This document shows, piece by piece, positions 41,676-50,447 of a stretch of 62,956 nucleotides of DNA. Under the pieces are notes generated by a model that was not told the DNA's origin, did not search any database, and saw only the letters and a list, made by a program, of their open reading frames with translations. Position numbers and translations under genes: made by a program. The stretch is from JANYGM01 sp043764015 (GTDB taxonomy: Bacteria > Bacteroidota > Bacteroidia > Cytophagales > Thermonemataceae), in the NCBI GenBank assembly GCA_043764015.1, contig JAYUKY010000032.1:1-62956 (forward strand). The letters are read 5' to 3'. How positions within the stretch are numbered: position 1 is the first letter of the stretch; every line of letters begins with the position of its first letter.

Positions 41676-42725
41676 CTAAATTTTCACCAAAAATGCTATT
41701 GTATCTACGTTATCCGCATAATCTTGTAGGCGTGGGTGTTGTGCTTGCCCAAAATCAAAACTATTTCCTAAGCTATTTTCAAAAAAAGCCTCTTTTGAAA
41801 CAATACATTGTATTTTCTCTTGATTATTACTAATAATTTCTTTTAGATGCTTTTCATTTTCGTAAAATTCATAGAAAAGCATAGCTATTGGTGAGGCTAT
41901 TTCAGAGCTTTCAGACAAAACTAAAAAATTATTATCATAATGTTTTATCTTTTTGATAAGATAAATTGCCTTGTTATAATCATAATTATTGGCATATTTA
42001 TTATGAACATAAACATCTTCAAAAACTTGTATAGTATCATAAAAAGGCACTATTCCATGGTTTTCATCATAGCCTTTTGGTAGATAAAGCTTGGAAACAT
42101 TCCTACAACCAAGCCCAAAATAAGTAAAAATATCTTCTCCCAATTTCAAAAAATCTTCTTTGGTTTCTGTACCATTAAAAATAGCTACAGAATGTCGGTT
42201 TTTGCGGATAATATGTGGCTTTTTGGCAAAATAATACTCAAAATAACGTGCTGTATTGTCGCTTCCTGTAGCTATAATAGCATCAACGTCATTCATACGT
42301 TCTACAAAATGGATATTATTTTCTATTTCAGGCAGAAATAAAATAAGTTTTTTGAGTAGAAAAGGGATAATAAGTTGGTCGTCAGAACTAAGTTTTGCGT
42401 GCAAAATATGCCCAGAAATAAGTACACAAAGGGCATCGTGAAAACCTACGGCAGGAATATTACCCGCCATTATAACACCTATTTTCTTAGGATTTTCTTT
42501 TATTTGAGGTAAATCATACTTATCTATCCAGCTTTGTAAACTAGCTTTTTGGAGCATTTGAGAGATGCTTTTTAGCATCATAAGCGTATTTTGGGGCAAA
42601 AACCAAGCATTTTTAGCTTTCGCATAAAGGCAAAGTTCTTGTAATTCTTCTGTATTATCCGTTAAGGATTTCTCTAAAAAAAGTCCTAATGCTGAAAAAA
42701 CGTTTATTCTGTCTGAAAGGGTCAT
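41676..42725 (-). CDS. acyl-CoA reductase (LuxC family)
   Basis: A 349-residue protein of the LuxC/aldehyde-dehydrogenase fold: KKIGVIMAGNIPAVGFHD (about 79-96), SSDDQLIIPFLLKKL, DAIIATGSDNTARYFEYYF, and the likely catalytic Cys in TYFGLGCRNVSKLYLP (about residue 207). It reduces fatty acyl-CoA to aldehydes. In Bacteroidota such genes usually have other lipid roles, as no luciferase or LuxE/D is near. The upstream gap contains a heptamer array that can fold into a large hairpin. Confidence 0.87.
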   Translation of the reverse strand: MTLSDRINVFSALGLFLEKSLTDNTEELQELCLYAKAKNAWFLPQNTLMMLKSISQMLQKASLQSWIDKYDLPQIKENPKKIGVIMAGNIPAVGFHDALCVLISGHILHAKLSSDDQLIIPFLLKKLILFLPEIENNIHFVERMNDVDAIIATGSDNTARYFEYYFAKKPHIIRKNRHSVAIFNGTETKEDFLKLGEDIFTYFGLGCRNVSKLYLPKGYDENHGIVPFYDTIQVFEDVYVHNKYANNYDYNKAIYLIKKIKHYDNNFLVLSESSEIASPIAMLFYEFYENEKHLKEIISNNQEKIQCIVSKEAFFENSLGNSFDFGQAQHPRLQDYADNVDTIAFLVKI

Positions 42726-42732
42726 TTTAAAT

Positions 42733-42836
42733 AATTGTGAATTGTAAATTGTGAATTGTGAATGAATACATTGTTCTTGTTATATTTTTGTAGAAAAGTG
42801 TATTCATTCACAATTCAACATTCACAATTCACCATT
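42733..42836. repeat. inverted heptamer array (AATTGTG and CACAATT)
   Basis: AATTGTG-type heptamers on the left (42733-42767) are complemented by ATTCATT, CACAATT and CAACATT units on the right (42802-42836), so the gap can form a long hairpin around a central loop with TTGTTCTTG. Confidence 0.8.
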
Positions 42837-42840
42837 TAAT

Positions 42841-43923
42841 TTAGTAGGTTGCTTTAATTTTAGCCATTTGGTTGATGCGTGCCATTGCAATACGCATTGC
42901 GGCTTCTTGTGTGTTTATTTTTTCTTTTTCTGCTACTTGGAAGATATTTTCTGTATATTGATAAATCTTCTCAGCTTGCTCGTAGGCACGTTCTTGGTTA
43001 TAAACAGGCATAGAAATCTCACAATAAACATTCATTATTCCGCCTGCATTGATAAGAAAATCAGGTACATACGCAATGCCTTTGGTAAGACAGGCATCTC
43101 CGTGAATTTTCTCATCTTTTAGCTGATTATTAGCCGCTCCAGCAATGATTTTGCACTTCAAACGGCTCAAAGTATCATCATTAATAGTTGCTCCTAGCGC
43201 ACAAGGCGCATAAATATCCATATCTAAATCATAAATTTTGTCTTTATCTACCACTTCTGCACCATATTTTGAAGCAACATTTTTCAAAATATCATCATAA
43301 ATATCAGAAATAAAGACTTTTGCGCCTTCTTTTGCCAAATGCGCCACAATATGCTCTCCTACGTGTCCTACGCCTTGCACAGCAATTTTTTTGCCTACTA
43401 AGCTATCAGAGCCATAGACTTTTTTTGCTGCCGCTTTCATACCCATATATACGCCATAAGCGGTTACAGGCGAAGGGTCGCCACTTCCGCCCAAACTTTT
43501 AGGCTTTCCTGCGACATACTTGGTTTCCATAGCAATATACTCCATATCTTGTGTACCTACTCCCACATCTTCAGCAGTAATATACTTTCCATTCAGATTT
43601 TGGACAAATTTACCAAAAGCACGAAAAAGCCCTTCTGACTTATCTTTGCGTGCATCTCCAATAATAACGGCTTTTCCGCCACCAATATTTAGCCCTGAAA
43701 TGGCGTTTTTGAAAGTCATACCACGAGAAAGACGCAAAACATCACGCAAAGCATCAGCTTCATTGGCATACGCCCACATACGAGTACCGCCTGCGGCAGG
43801 TCCTAAAACCGTATTGTGAATAGCAATAATAGCTTTTAAGCCTGTTTCTGGGTCGTTACAAAATACGACTTGCTCGTGGTTGTTTTCAGAAATTTGCCCA
43901 AAAACTGTGTTTGTTATTTCCAT
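42841..43923 (-). CDS. leucine dehydrogenase (Leu/Phe/Val dehydrogenase family)
   Basis: A 360-residue NAD-dependent amino acid dehydrogenase. The N-terminal catalytic domain has GPAAGGTRMWAY and NAISGLNIGGGKAVIIGD, with the catalytic lysines in the second block. The Rossmann domain has VQGVGHVGEHIV, then CALGATIND and AGAANNQL. The enzyme deaminates leucine or other branched-chain amino acids to oxo-acids. Length and motifs are normal. A TATTTTTG box lies upstream at 43976-43969. Confidence 0.92.
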   Translation of the reverse strand: MEITNTVFGQISENNHEQVVFCNDPETGLKAIIAIHNTVLGPAAGGTRMWAYANEADALRDVLRLSRGMTFKNAISGLNIGGGKAVIIGDARKDKSEGLFRAFGKFVQNLNGKYITAEDVGVGTQDMEYIAMETKYVAGKPKSLGGSGDPSPVTAYGVYMGMKAAAKKVYGSDSLVGKKIAVQGVGHVGEHIVAHLAKEGAKVFISDIYDDILKNVASKYGAEVVDKDKIYDLDMDIYAPCALGATINDDTLSRLKCKIIAGAANNQLKDEKIHGDACLTKGIAYVPDFLINAGGIMNVYCEISMPVYNQERAYEQAEKIYQYTENIFQVAEKEKINTQEAAMRIAMARINQMAKIKATY

Positions 43924-43968
43924 TAGGATTATTTTAGATAAATTTTATTCGTTGATTTTAAATTTCTA

Positions 43969-43976
43969 CAAAAATA
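43969..43976 (-). promoter_or_regulatory. candidate -7 box for leucine dehydrogenase
   Basis: Minus-strand TATTTTTG fits TAnnTTTG, 46 bp upstream of the start. Confidence 0.4.
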
Positions 43977-44072
43977 ATAGAAAAATCAGCTAAAAAATAT
44001 TTTTGATGAAAATAATTCTAAAAAACTATAATTTGCCAATAATAATGGCAAAGATAAATACAAAAATTATTT

Positions 44073-44104
44073 TTTGTTTTCTAGGCGTGATATTTGTATC
44101 TTTG
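44073..44104 (+). promoter_or_regulatory. promoter for the TPR lipoprotein gene
   Basis: TTTG at 44073-44076 and TATCTTTG at 44097-44104 with a 20-bp spacer match the Bacteroidota -33/-7 consensus. The -7 box lies 61 bp upstream of the start. Confidence 0.65.
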
Positions 44105-44164
44105 TGGTTGGAAATCATTGTCAATACCACGACCCCAATAATTTGTAACACCTAAACCATTTTT

Positions 44165-44881
44165 ATGAAATATTTATTAGCTTTAATTAGCTTTTTGCTA
44201 ACTTTTTCTTCTTGTTCCAACTCGTCAGATGCTTTTTTATTGAAAGGGCGTGAACTTATGAAAGAGAAAAAATTTGTAGAGGCAATAGAAGCACTCAATA
44301 AAGCAATAGAAAAAGACGAAAAAAATGCAGATGCCTTCAATACTCGTGGCGTAGCGTATTTTGAGCAAAATGATTTTTCAAATGCTTTGCAAGACTATAA
44401 TCAAGCCATAAAATTAGCTCCAAAAGACTACAAACCACTTTTTAATAGAGCGGAAACCTACAAAGCACAAGGCAACAAAGAAGAGGCACTCAAAGATTAT
44501 TCAGCAGCTATTTTGCTTACACCGCAACAGGGAACGGCTCTTGCAGACCTTTACAATAACCGTGGCGCAATACAAAGTGAGCTTGGAAACAAAGAAAAAG
44601 CACTTGCAGACTTTGATAAAGCCGTTTCTATCAATTTAAATGATAGAAATGCCGTTTATAATAGAGGAAACATATATTATAACCTTAAAAACTACGAAAA
44701 AGCCGCAAAAGATTTCGCAAAATCAACGGAAATAGATGCAAAATTTGATAAAGGATTTCATAGTTTAGGCACTACTTTTTTGCTTTTGAAAGATAATGAG
44801 AAAGCCTGTTTAGCATTTCTCAAAGCAGAAAAACTAGGAAATATTGCCGCAAAAACAGACAGAGCAGAAAACTGTAAATAA
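44165..44881 (+). CDS. TPR repeat lipoprotein
   Basis: A 238-residue protein with a lipoprotein signal (hydrophobic 3-14, lipobox SSC at 16-18) and about six TPR units, visible as AFNTRGVAYFEQNDFSNAL, PLFNRAETYKAQGNKEEAL, LYNNRGAIQSELGNKEKAL, AVYNRGNIYYNLKNYEKAA and GFHSLGTTFLLLKDNEKAC. It is probably an envelope scaffold for protein contacts. It has its own promoter. Neighbours give no pathway hint. Confidence 0.9.
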   Translation: MKYLLALISFLLTFSSCSNSSDAFLLKGRELMKEKKFVEAIEALNKAIEKDEKNADAFNTRGVAYFEQNDFSNALQDYNQAIKLAPKDYKPLFNRAETYKAQGNKEEALKDYSAAILLTPQQGTALADLYNNRGAIQSELGNKEKALADFDKAVSINLNDRNAVYNRGNIYYNLKNYEKAAKDFAKSTEIDAKFDKGFHSLGTTFLLLKDNEKACLAFLKAEKLGNIAAKTDRAENCK

Positions 44882-44901
44882 ATTGCTATTCTCAATCATA
44901 A

Positions 44902-45552
44902 TTACTCAAAATCTTTCCAATTTCCTTGCCAGTCGTAATATTCTAAGGCATTAAAGTTTTTTTTGTAATCATAAAAAGAGCTTTCTCTGTGCACATAACC
45001 TAAATATAAGTATTTTTTATTGCTTTTGATAGCGTATTCAATTTCTACGAGCAAAGTATGAATACCAGGGCTACGCTTAGAAAAATCCGTATCAAACATT
45101 GCAAACACACTAGAAACGCTTTCAAACGCATTATCTATAAAACTTACAGCATAGAGTTTGCCGTTTTCGTAAAGCTGAATTTCTTGTGTATGTGTGGGCG
45201 CAGTTGCAGGAGTACGAGAGAGGAAATTATAAATACTCTCTGGTCTATTATGCTCAAAACGCAGGCGGTGTTTTTCAAAAATAGCTATTTTTTCTGCTGT
45301 GATTTGTGCATCAGCAATGATTGTGATGATGTCTTGGTTTTGCCTTAAAACTTTTTTCTGACTTTTTCTATAAGAAAATTTTTCTAAATTGATGCGCAAA
45401 GGCACAATATCCCAAACTTCACCATTTTGTTGTGTGCTGGTCATATTTCTAAAAAAATAATCTCCAAAATGCCTCCACGCATCAGCCAAAAGTACATCTA
45501 ACTCTTTAGGAGTAATATTTTGCTCAAAAAAATATTTATCTTCTTTTTCCAT
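44902..45552 (-). CDS. arginyl-tRNA--protein transferase-like (ATE/Bpt C-terminal fold)
   Basis: A 216-residue GNAT-fold transferase of the leucyl/arginyl-tRNA-protein type. DVLLADAWRHFGDYFFRNM and VPLRINLEKFSYRKSQKKVLRQNQD match the N-terminal ATE segment, and YLYLGYVHRESSFYDYKKNF with LEYYDWQGNW the C-terminal part. Such enzymes add Leu or Arg to protein N-termini for degradation. The cysteine cluster of eukaryotic ATE1 is absent at the N-terminus, as in some bacterial forms, so the donor amino acid is undecided. Confidence 0.85.
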   Translation of the reverse strand: MEKEDKYFFEQNITPKELDVLLADAWRHFGDYFFRNMTSTQQNGEVWDIVPLRINLEKFSYRKSQKKVLRQNQDIITIIADAQITAEKIAIFEKHRLRFEHNRPESIYNFLSRTPATAPTHTQEIQLYENGKLYAVSFIDNAFESVSSVFAMFDTDFSKRSPGIHTLLVEIEYAIKSNKKYLYLGYVHRESSFYDYKKNFNALEYYDWQGNWKDFE

Positions 45553-45584
45553 TTTAAATTATTTTATCAAAATAATTGTATTTC

Positions 45585-45615
45585 ATTCGTACATCGTACT
45601 TCACACTTCGTACCT
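45585..45615. repeat. degenerate 7-bp repeat array, TTCGTAC type
   Basis: TTCGTAC, ATCGTAC, TTCACAC, TTCGTAC units between the arginyltransferase-like and BatA-like genes. Confidence 0.65.
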
Positions 45616-45620
45616 AAAAA

Positions 45621-46655
45621 TCAGTCTTCTAAAAAATTATTGATAAAAGTAGCTTTCAAAATCAGCCAAATGAGCCAAAAAACCACCGCCCACGCAAGAT
45701 AAACTTGATAAAAATCTCGTGTTTGTGTGTTGCGAGTTTCTAATATTTCTGTAGTTTCGTATTTTGAAATTTTAGAGAAAATTTCTTGCAAAGTTTCATT
45801 ATTTGTAGCCCTAAAAAACGACCCATCAGCAGTTTTAGCAATATTTTTGAGTGTTGTTTCGTCTATTGTGTTGTCATCATACAACATAATTCCTTGCTTA
45901 TCTTTCCCTATTGGCACTTTTCCTTCTTTTCCAATAAGAATTGTATAAATTTTGATATTATATTGTGCTGCAAGTTGTGCTGCAAGTTGTGGGTCTAGAT
46001 TTCCTGCGGTATTGTCGCCGTCACTAAGTAAAATCATTACTTTTGATTTTGCATCAGAGAGTTTCATACGGTTGGTAGCCACCGCAATAGCACTTCCAAT
46101 AGCAGTGCCTTTTTTTTGTATCAAAGAAAAATCTATTTCACTAATAAAACTCTCCAAAAGTGTATAATCAGTGGTAAGAGGCACTAATGAAAACGCTTCA
46201 CCTGCAAAAACGACAAGTCCAATCCTATCTGAAAACCGCCCATTGATGAAATCTTGCGCTACTTTCTTAGCTGCTTCTAGGCGGTTTGGTAGTAAATCTT
46301 CTCCTACCATAGACTCTGAAATATCCAAAGCAAGCACAATATCAATACCTTCTGAAAAGCGTTCTATACGTGTATTTACCTTTTGAGGGCGTGCAAGAGC
46401 CAAAATAATCATCATCAAAACAAACCCCAAAAGCACATCAGGCAAAAACCGTAATAAGCTAACTGGTTGAAATTTAAGTTTTTGTGTAGAAAGTGCGCTT
46501 GAAAGTTTTTGTTTTAGTGGCATAGCCAGCAACCAACGAAATACAAACAAAAAAGGGACAAGAATTAGCACATAAAGCACATAATTATTTTCCCAAGTGT
46601 ATTCACCCAACAAATACGGTGAAAACCAACTGATATCGTACCAAACCTTATCCAA
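45621..46655 (-). CDS. von Willebrand factor A domain protein, BatA-like
   Basis: A 344-residue membrane protein with two N-terminal helices (about 25-43 and 69-88), a periplasmic vWA domain with the MIDAS motif DISES (Asp111, Ser113, Ser115), and a C-terminal helix (about 320-337). This is the BatA/BatB architecture of Bacteroidota aerotolerance-type genes, whose exact role is unclear. No BatB, BatC, BatE or MoxR gene is adjacent. Directly before its start lies an eight-copy GTGTGAT tandem repeat, so its upstream region could vary in length by slippage. Confidence 0.88.
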   Translation of the reverse strand: MDKVWYDISWFSPYLLGEYTWENNYVLYVLILVPFLFVFRWLLAMPLKQKLSSALSTQKLKFQPVSLLRFLPDVLLGFVLMMIILALARPQKVNTRIERFSEGIDIVLALDISESMVGEDLLPNRLEAAKKVAQDFINGRFSDRIGLVVFAGEAFSLVPLTTDYTLLESFISEIDFSLIQKKGTAIGSAIAVATNRMKLSDAKSKVMILLSDGDNTAGNLDPQLAAQLAAQYNIKIYTILIGKEGKVPIGKDKQGIMLYDDNTIDETTLKNIAKTADGSFFRATNNETLQEIFSKISKYETTEILETRNTQTRDFYQVYLAWAVVFWLIWLILKATFINNFLED

Positions 46656-46660
46656 ACGCA

Positions 46661-46720
46661 GTGTGATGTGTGATGTGTGATGTGTGATGTGTGATGTGTG
46701 ATGTGTGATGTGTGATGTGT
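46661..46720. repeat. tandem repeat (GTGTGAT)x8 with partial unit
   Basis: Eight consecutive identical 7-bp units and a partial GTGT start 6 bp upstream of the BatA-like start codon. Inverted heptamers (ATATCAC, ATCACAC) follow at 46741-46768 and could pair with the array. Confidence 0.95.
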
Positions 46721-46765
46721 TTTTTGTCGTAAATTGTATTTACATTACATATCACATATCACACA

Positions 46766-48004
46766 TCAATTTTGTTTTCTATAAAAAAGTGTAGCACAAT
46801 TTGTAGGACACAAAATGTCTTCTGCTACTTCTTTTATGTCTTTTACAGTAATATTTGCTAATATATTTTCTTCTTCATTCACCATTTCAACCTTGCCAAG
46901 TGCGGCAAAATACGCCAAATTCATAGCTCTATTTAAGAGTTCTACTTCTGAAAAAAGCACCGTAGAAATAGCTTTATTTTTAACTTTTTCCAGTTCTGTT
47001 TCTGATAATTTTTCCATCAAAAATTCATCTACAACGGTTTCAATAGCTTTATTTGCATCTTCTAGAGTAATATTATCATTCAAATTTCCCTGAATAACCA
47101 AAAGTCCAGCATCAATAGAGCCAGAAATATAGGCACTCAATTCGTTGAAAAGTGGCTTTTCTTTGACGAGTTTCTGATACAAACGAGAAGATTTGCCACG
47201 CCCCAGCATATCACCAATCAAATCAGCCACATAATAGTTTTTATCCAATCTATCAGGCATTTTGTAGGCTTTATAGATGGCATTTTGTGGCACTTTTCCA
47301 AAAATTTCTGCTGTTCTTGCTTCTGTTTGTTTCTCTTCTTGCGGAATGTTGCGTACATAAGGCGCACCCGCAGGAATAGGCGCAAACCATTTTTCTGCTA
47401 ACTCCTTGATTTGGTTTGTAGTAACATTTCCTGCAACCACTAAAATAGCATTATTTGGAATATAAAATTTCTTAAAAAAGTGCTTCACATCGTCCATAGT
47501 GGCATCTTCAATATGCGAAATCTCTTTGCCAATGGTTGCCCAACGGTAAGGGTGCGTTTTGTAGGCAAGTGGGCGCAAATGTAGCCACGCATCACCGTAA
47601 GGCTGATTTAGATAACGCTGTTTGAATTCCTCAATGACTACTTTTCGTTGTGTTTCTAGTGATTTATCATCAAAATTAAGTGAAAGCATACGGTCAGATT
47701 CTAGCCAAAAAGCAGTTTCTAGGTTGCTTACAGGCAAAGTAATATAATAATTGGTGATGTCGTTTGAGGTAAAAGCATTATTTTCTCCGCCAACTTGTTG
47801 TAAAGGCTCATCAAACACAGGAATATTGACAGAACCACCAAACATTAAGTGTTCAAAAAGGTGTGCAAAACCAGTTTTATTTTCGTCTTCATCTCTTGCC
47901 CCAACTTGATAAAGTAGGTTGAAAGCCGCTATAGGCGTTGTTTTGTCTTGATGTATGTAAACTTGCAACCCATTTTTCAGGGTAAATTTTTCGTAAGAAA
48001 TCAT
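46766..48004 (-). CDS. M16 family zinc peptidase
   Basis: A 412-residue single-repeat insulinase-type protease. The inverted zinc motif HLFEH (His48, Glu51, His52) and the third ligand region in VVIEEFKQRYLNQPYGDAW are both present; a second M16_C domain follows from about 165. There is no signal peptide, so it is probably cytosolic or released by other means. M16 genes often come in pairs; no second one is here, so it may act alone or pair with a distant partner. Confidence 0.9.
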   Translation of the reverse strand: MISYEKFTLKNGLQVYIHQDKTTPIAAFNLLYQVGARDEDENKTGFAHLFEHLMFGGSVNIPVFDEPLQQVGGENNAFTSNDITNYYITLPVSNLETAFWLESDRMLSLNFDDKSLETQRKVVIEEFKQRYLNQPYGDAWLHLRPLAYKTHPYRWATIGKEISHIEDATMDDVKHFFKKFYIPNNAILVVAGNVTTNQIKELAEKWFAPIPAGAPYVRNIPQEEKQTEARTAEIFGKVPQNAIYKAYKMPDRLDKNYYVADLIGDMLGRGKSSRLYQKLVKEKPLFNELSAYISGSIDAGLLVIQGNLNDNITLEDANKAIETVVDEFLMEKLSETELEKVKNKAISTVLFSEVELLNRAMNLAYFAALGKVEMVNEEENILANITVKDIKEVAEDILCPTNCATLFYRKQN

Positions 48005-48113
48005 TAGTTATGTTTAATTATTCTGTTGCAAAAATAACAAAAAAAGAGAGAAAAATAAGATTTTTTTTGCTTTTTTGAGGATAAACATTGAAAGTGGCAT
48101 CATTTAGAAATCC

Positions 48114-49001
48114 TTATTTTGTCAATACTTTTAGTTTTTCTAAAAGTTTATTTTTATCCTCTAATGTTAGTGTTTCTGTATATTCTAAGAATTTTATGGC
48201 AAATTTTCTTAACGCATTATTAAACCATTTTTCATTATCTTTTATCTTTTCTGTTTTGATAATTTCCAACCATTCTATTGCCAAAAATTCCTGCCAATCA
48301 GCTAATAATTTTATTTTTTGCTGCGTAATATCTTGATTATCAGTAATGGTTAGGATATTATTTTTGATAATTCTATTTTTCTCATTCCACTCAAAAAGCG
48401 TATTAAAGCCAATTTGCGGTCTTGGACTTCTATCAGGGAAAGGCAACTTTTCAGTAATACTGTTGATGTAATATCCTGTAGAAACTTCAATTTTTTTATC
48501 ACTTCTTTTTACAAAAATAACCCACTCAAAAGGTGAAATTTGTTGCACACTTGAACCTGGAATATTATTATTTTTGGTTGATTTTAATTCCAAAGACTCA
48601 AAATAAATCTCCTCTCCATTTTCAATTTTCAGCAAAAGGTCTGGATTTGTATAATTGGATTTCTTACTATTTTGAATAACTTTTTTCTGTTCTTGCGTTA
48701 GCTCTTCTGGCATATAAACGCTTGTAATACTGAATTTTAGCAATTTTTCAATTGCAATTTCTTGACTTTCATTATTACTGAAAATATTGATTTTTTTGAT
48801 GTTTGTAGAAACAATATTAGTGCGTTTTAGAATTAAATCTTTAAAATATTTTTTGATAAATTCATCTGTATTTGCTTCTTCTGACTGAAATTTTATCTCT
48901 TTTAATTCGTCAATATGCAAGTTCATAAATATCTCTAATTCTAAAAAATAAACAGACAAAAACGTCTTTAATTCTATTTCTTTTGATGTTTGTAAATTCA
49001 T
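48114..49001 (-). CDS. putative restriction endonuclease (PD-(D/E)XK) of a 5mC system
   Basis: A 295-residue protein coded 6 bp after the cytosine methylase stop. The segment YTNPDLLLKIENGEEIYFESLELKS gives Asp121 and Glu138-Leu-Lys140, a normal PD...ExK active site, followed by NNNIPGSSVQQISPFEWVIF, a conserved-looking block of restriction enzymes. The target is probably that of the methylase but cannot be named from sequence. A second methionine at residue 26 is an alternative start. Confidence 0.8.
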   Translation of the reverse strand: MNLQTSKEIELKTFLSVYFLELEIFMNLHIDELKEIKFQSEEANTDEFIKKYFKDLILKRTNIVSTNIKKINIFSNNESQEIAIEKLLKFSITSVYMPEELTQEQKKVIQNSKKSNYTNPDLLLKIENGEEIYFESLELKSTKNNNIPGSSVQQISPFEWVIFVKRSDKKIEVSTGYYINSITEKLPFPDRSPRPQIGFNTLFEWNEKNRIIKNNILTITDNQDITQQKIKLLADWQEFLAIEWLEIIKTEKIKDNEKWFNNALRKFAIKFLEYTETLTLEDKNKLLEKLKVLTK

Positions 49002-49007
49002 TTTTTG

Positions 49008-50300
49008 CTAATTTTTTTCTATTTTATCAAAATAATAATCCCAATTACTTTCTATTTTTTTGGCAATATGATAGGCTAAAAGCGGAGGAACGGCATTTCC
49101 TACAAGTTTGTAGCCTTGCGAGGGACTTACTAAAAACTTTGTTTTTTTATCATTAGAAGGTATGACAAAATTAAAATCATCAGGAAAAGTTTGTATTCTT
49201 GCGCACTCTCTTAATGTAAGTCTGCGTTCCTGTTTTCCTTCTGCTAATTCTTGTGTATTTTTGCCTCCTTTTTCTGCTGATAAACGTCTAAATTCTATGT
49301 TTCCGTGATGTTCTGCACGTATTGTTGGTGCAAGTTTATTAAGATTTATTTCGTTTTGCCCTTGACAATGAGTACCCATAAATTTTGCTTTTGAGTAATA
49401 AATTTGCGACAAATCTTCACTTTCATTAGGTTCTTTCAAATCAGAAAGCACTTGTTTAGATTGCGTAAACGGAATTAAGAGTTTTTCGTATTCAGAATAG
49501 TGCATTTCTCCATTAATGCGGTGAGTAGCAATAGGATAAGGGCTTATTTTTTCATTAATACTTTCTTTGCTAAGTTCCAAAAGTGCATTTTCAGAAAGTG
49601 CAGATTTCTTAAATCCTATAAAAAAAATACGCTCACGAGATTGCGCAATACCATAATTCCCTGAATGTAAGACTTTTGGATTTAATACCAAATAACTTTC
49701 CCCTTCAATATTGGCAAAATCATTCTGAATAATTGTCTTTACTTCGCCCAAATTAGCTAATCCTTTGACATTTTCAGCAATAAAAATATTGGGTTTTATA
49801 ATTTTAATCACCTCACGCATCCACATATATAGGCTTCCACGAGTTTCTTCTGTTGGAATATCTACATTTTCGTTGATAATATTGCCATTATGGTCTTTGT
49901 GAGATGTAAAACCATTTCTTTTGCCTGCTACGCTAAAATCTTGACAAGGAAAACCACCCGTTACAACATCAATATCAGCAGGAAATACAGATAAATCACC
50001 ATTTTTGTATCTTTTTACCAAATCAACAATACTAGAAACGGTGTATGTTCCGTTGAGTTCTTTACCACGTTTTTTTGAAAAATAGTTATTCCACGCAATT
50101 TTGGCGTGGTTACTGATGTCGTTTGCAAATTTTGTTTCAAAAATAGTTTCATTCAAAAAAATATTATTTTCATCTTCATTATCTATCCAATCTTTGTGAA
50201 TAGCCTTATTAAGCACAGATTTTGGTACTTTAAAGCCGCCTTCAAAGCCAATATCCATTCCGCCACAACCAGAAAATAAAGATAAAACTGTTTTTTTCAT
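49008..50300 (-). CDS. DNA (cytosine-5-)-methyltransferase
   Basis: A 430-residue C5-cytosine methylase: motif I LFSGCGGMDIGF at 8-19, catalytic PCQ at 118-120 (Cys119), ENV at 176-178 and QSRER at 220-224. The variable target-recognition region is long (about 240-350). It is followed 6 bp later by a nuclease-like gene and transcribed away from fumC. Its -7 box TATATTTG is at 50335-50328. The protein is longer than HhaI (about 327), mainly because of inserts before PCQ and in the recognition domain. Confidence 0.94.
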   Translation of the reverse strand: MKKTVLSLFSGCGGMDIGFEGGFKVPKSVLNKAIHKDWIDNEDENNIFLNETIFETKFANDISNHAKIAWNNYFSKKRGKELNGTYTVSSIVDLVKRYKNGDLSVFPADIDVVTGGFPCQDFSVAGKRNGFTSHKDHNGNIINENVDIPTEETRGSLYMWMREVIKIIKPNIFIAENVKGLANLGEVKTIIQNDFANIEGESYLVLNPKVLHSGNYGIAQSRERIFFIGFKKSALSENALLELSKESINEKISPYPIATHRINGEMHYSEYEKLLIPFTQSKQVLSDLKEPNESEDLSQIYYSKAKFMGTHCQGQNEINLNKLAPTIRAEHHGNIEFRRLSAEKGGKNTQELAEGKQERRLTLRECARIQTFPDDFNFVIPSNDKKTKFLVSPSQGYKLVGNAVPPLLAYHIAKKIESNWDYYFDKIEKN

Positions 50301-50327
50301 TAAAATATCTAATCCCTTTGTTTAGCA

Positions 50328-50335
50328 CAAATATA
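50328..50335 (-). promoter_or_regulatory. candidate -7 box for the cytosine methylase gene
   Basis: Minus-strand TATATTTG, an exact TAnnTTTG match, 28 bp before the start. Confidence 0.5.
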
Positions 50336-50395
50336 TCAATAATATTCTACAAAAATTTAATATTTTTCCAATAGAAAAATCAAATAAAATTATCT

Positions 50396-50403
50396 TATAT
50401 TTG
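50396..50403 (+). promoter_or_regulatory. candidate -7 box for fumC
   Basis: TATATTTG, an exact TAnnTTTG match, 45 bp upstream of the fumC start; divergent with the methylase promoter. Confidence 0.5.
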
Positions 50404-50447
50404 CCTTCATTTAACAAAAAATAATCTTTCATCTTACTAAAATATTT

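Noticed and set aside
46661..46768. Possible CRISPR array
   Set aside because: Units are only 7 bp with no spacers and no cas genes nearby; it is a simple tandem repeat.
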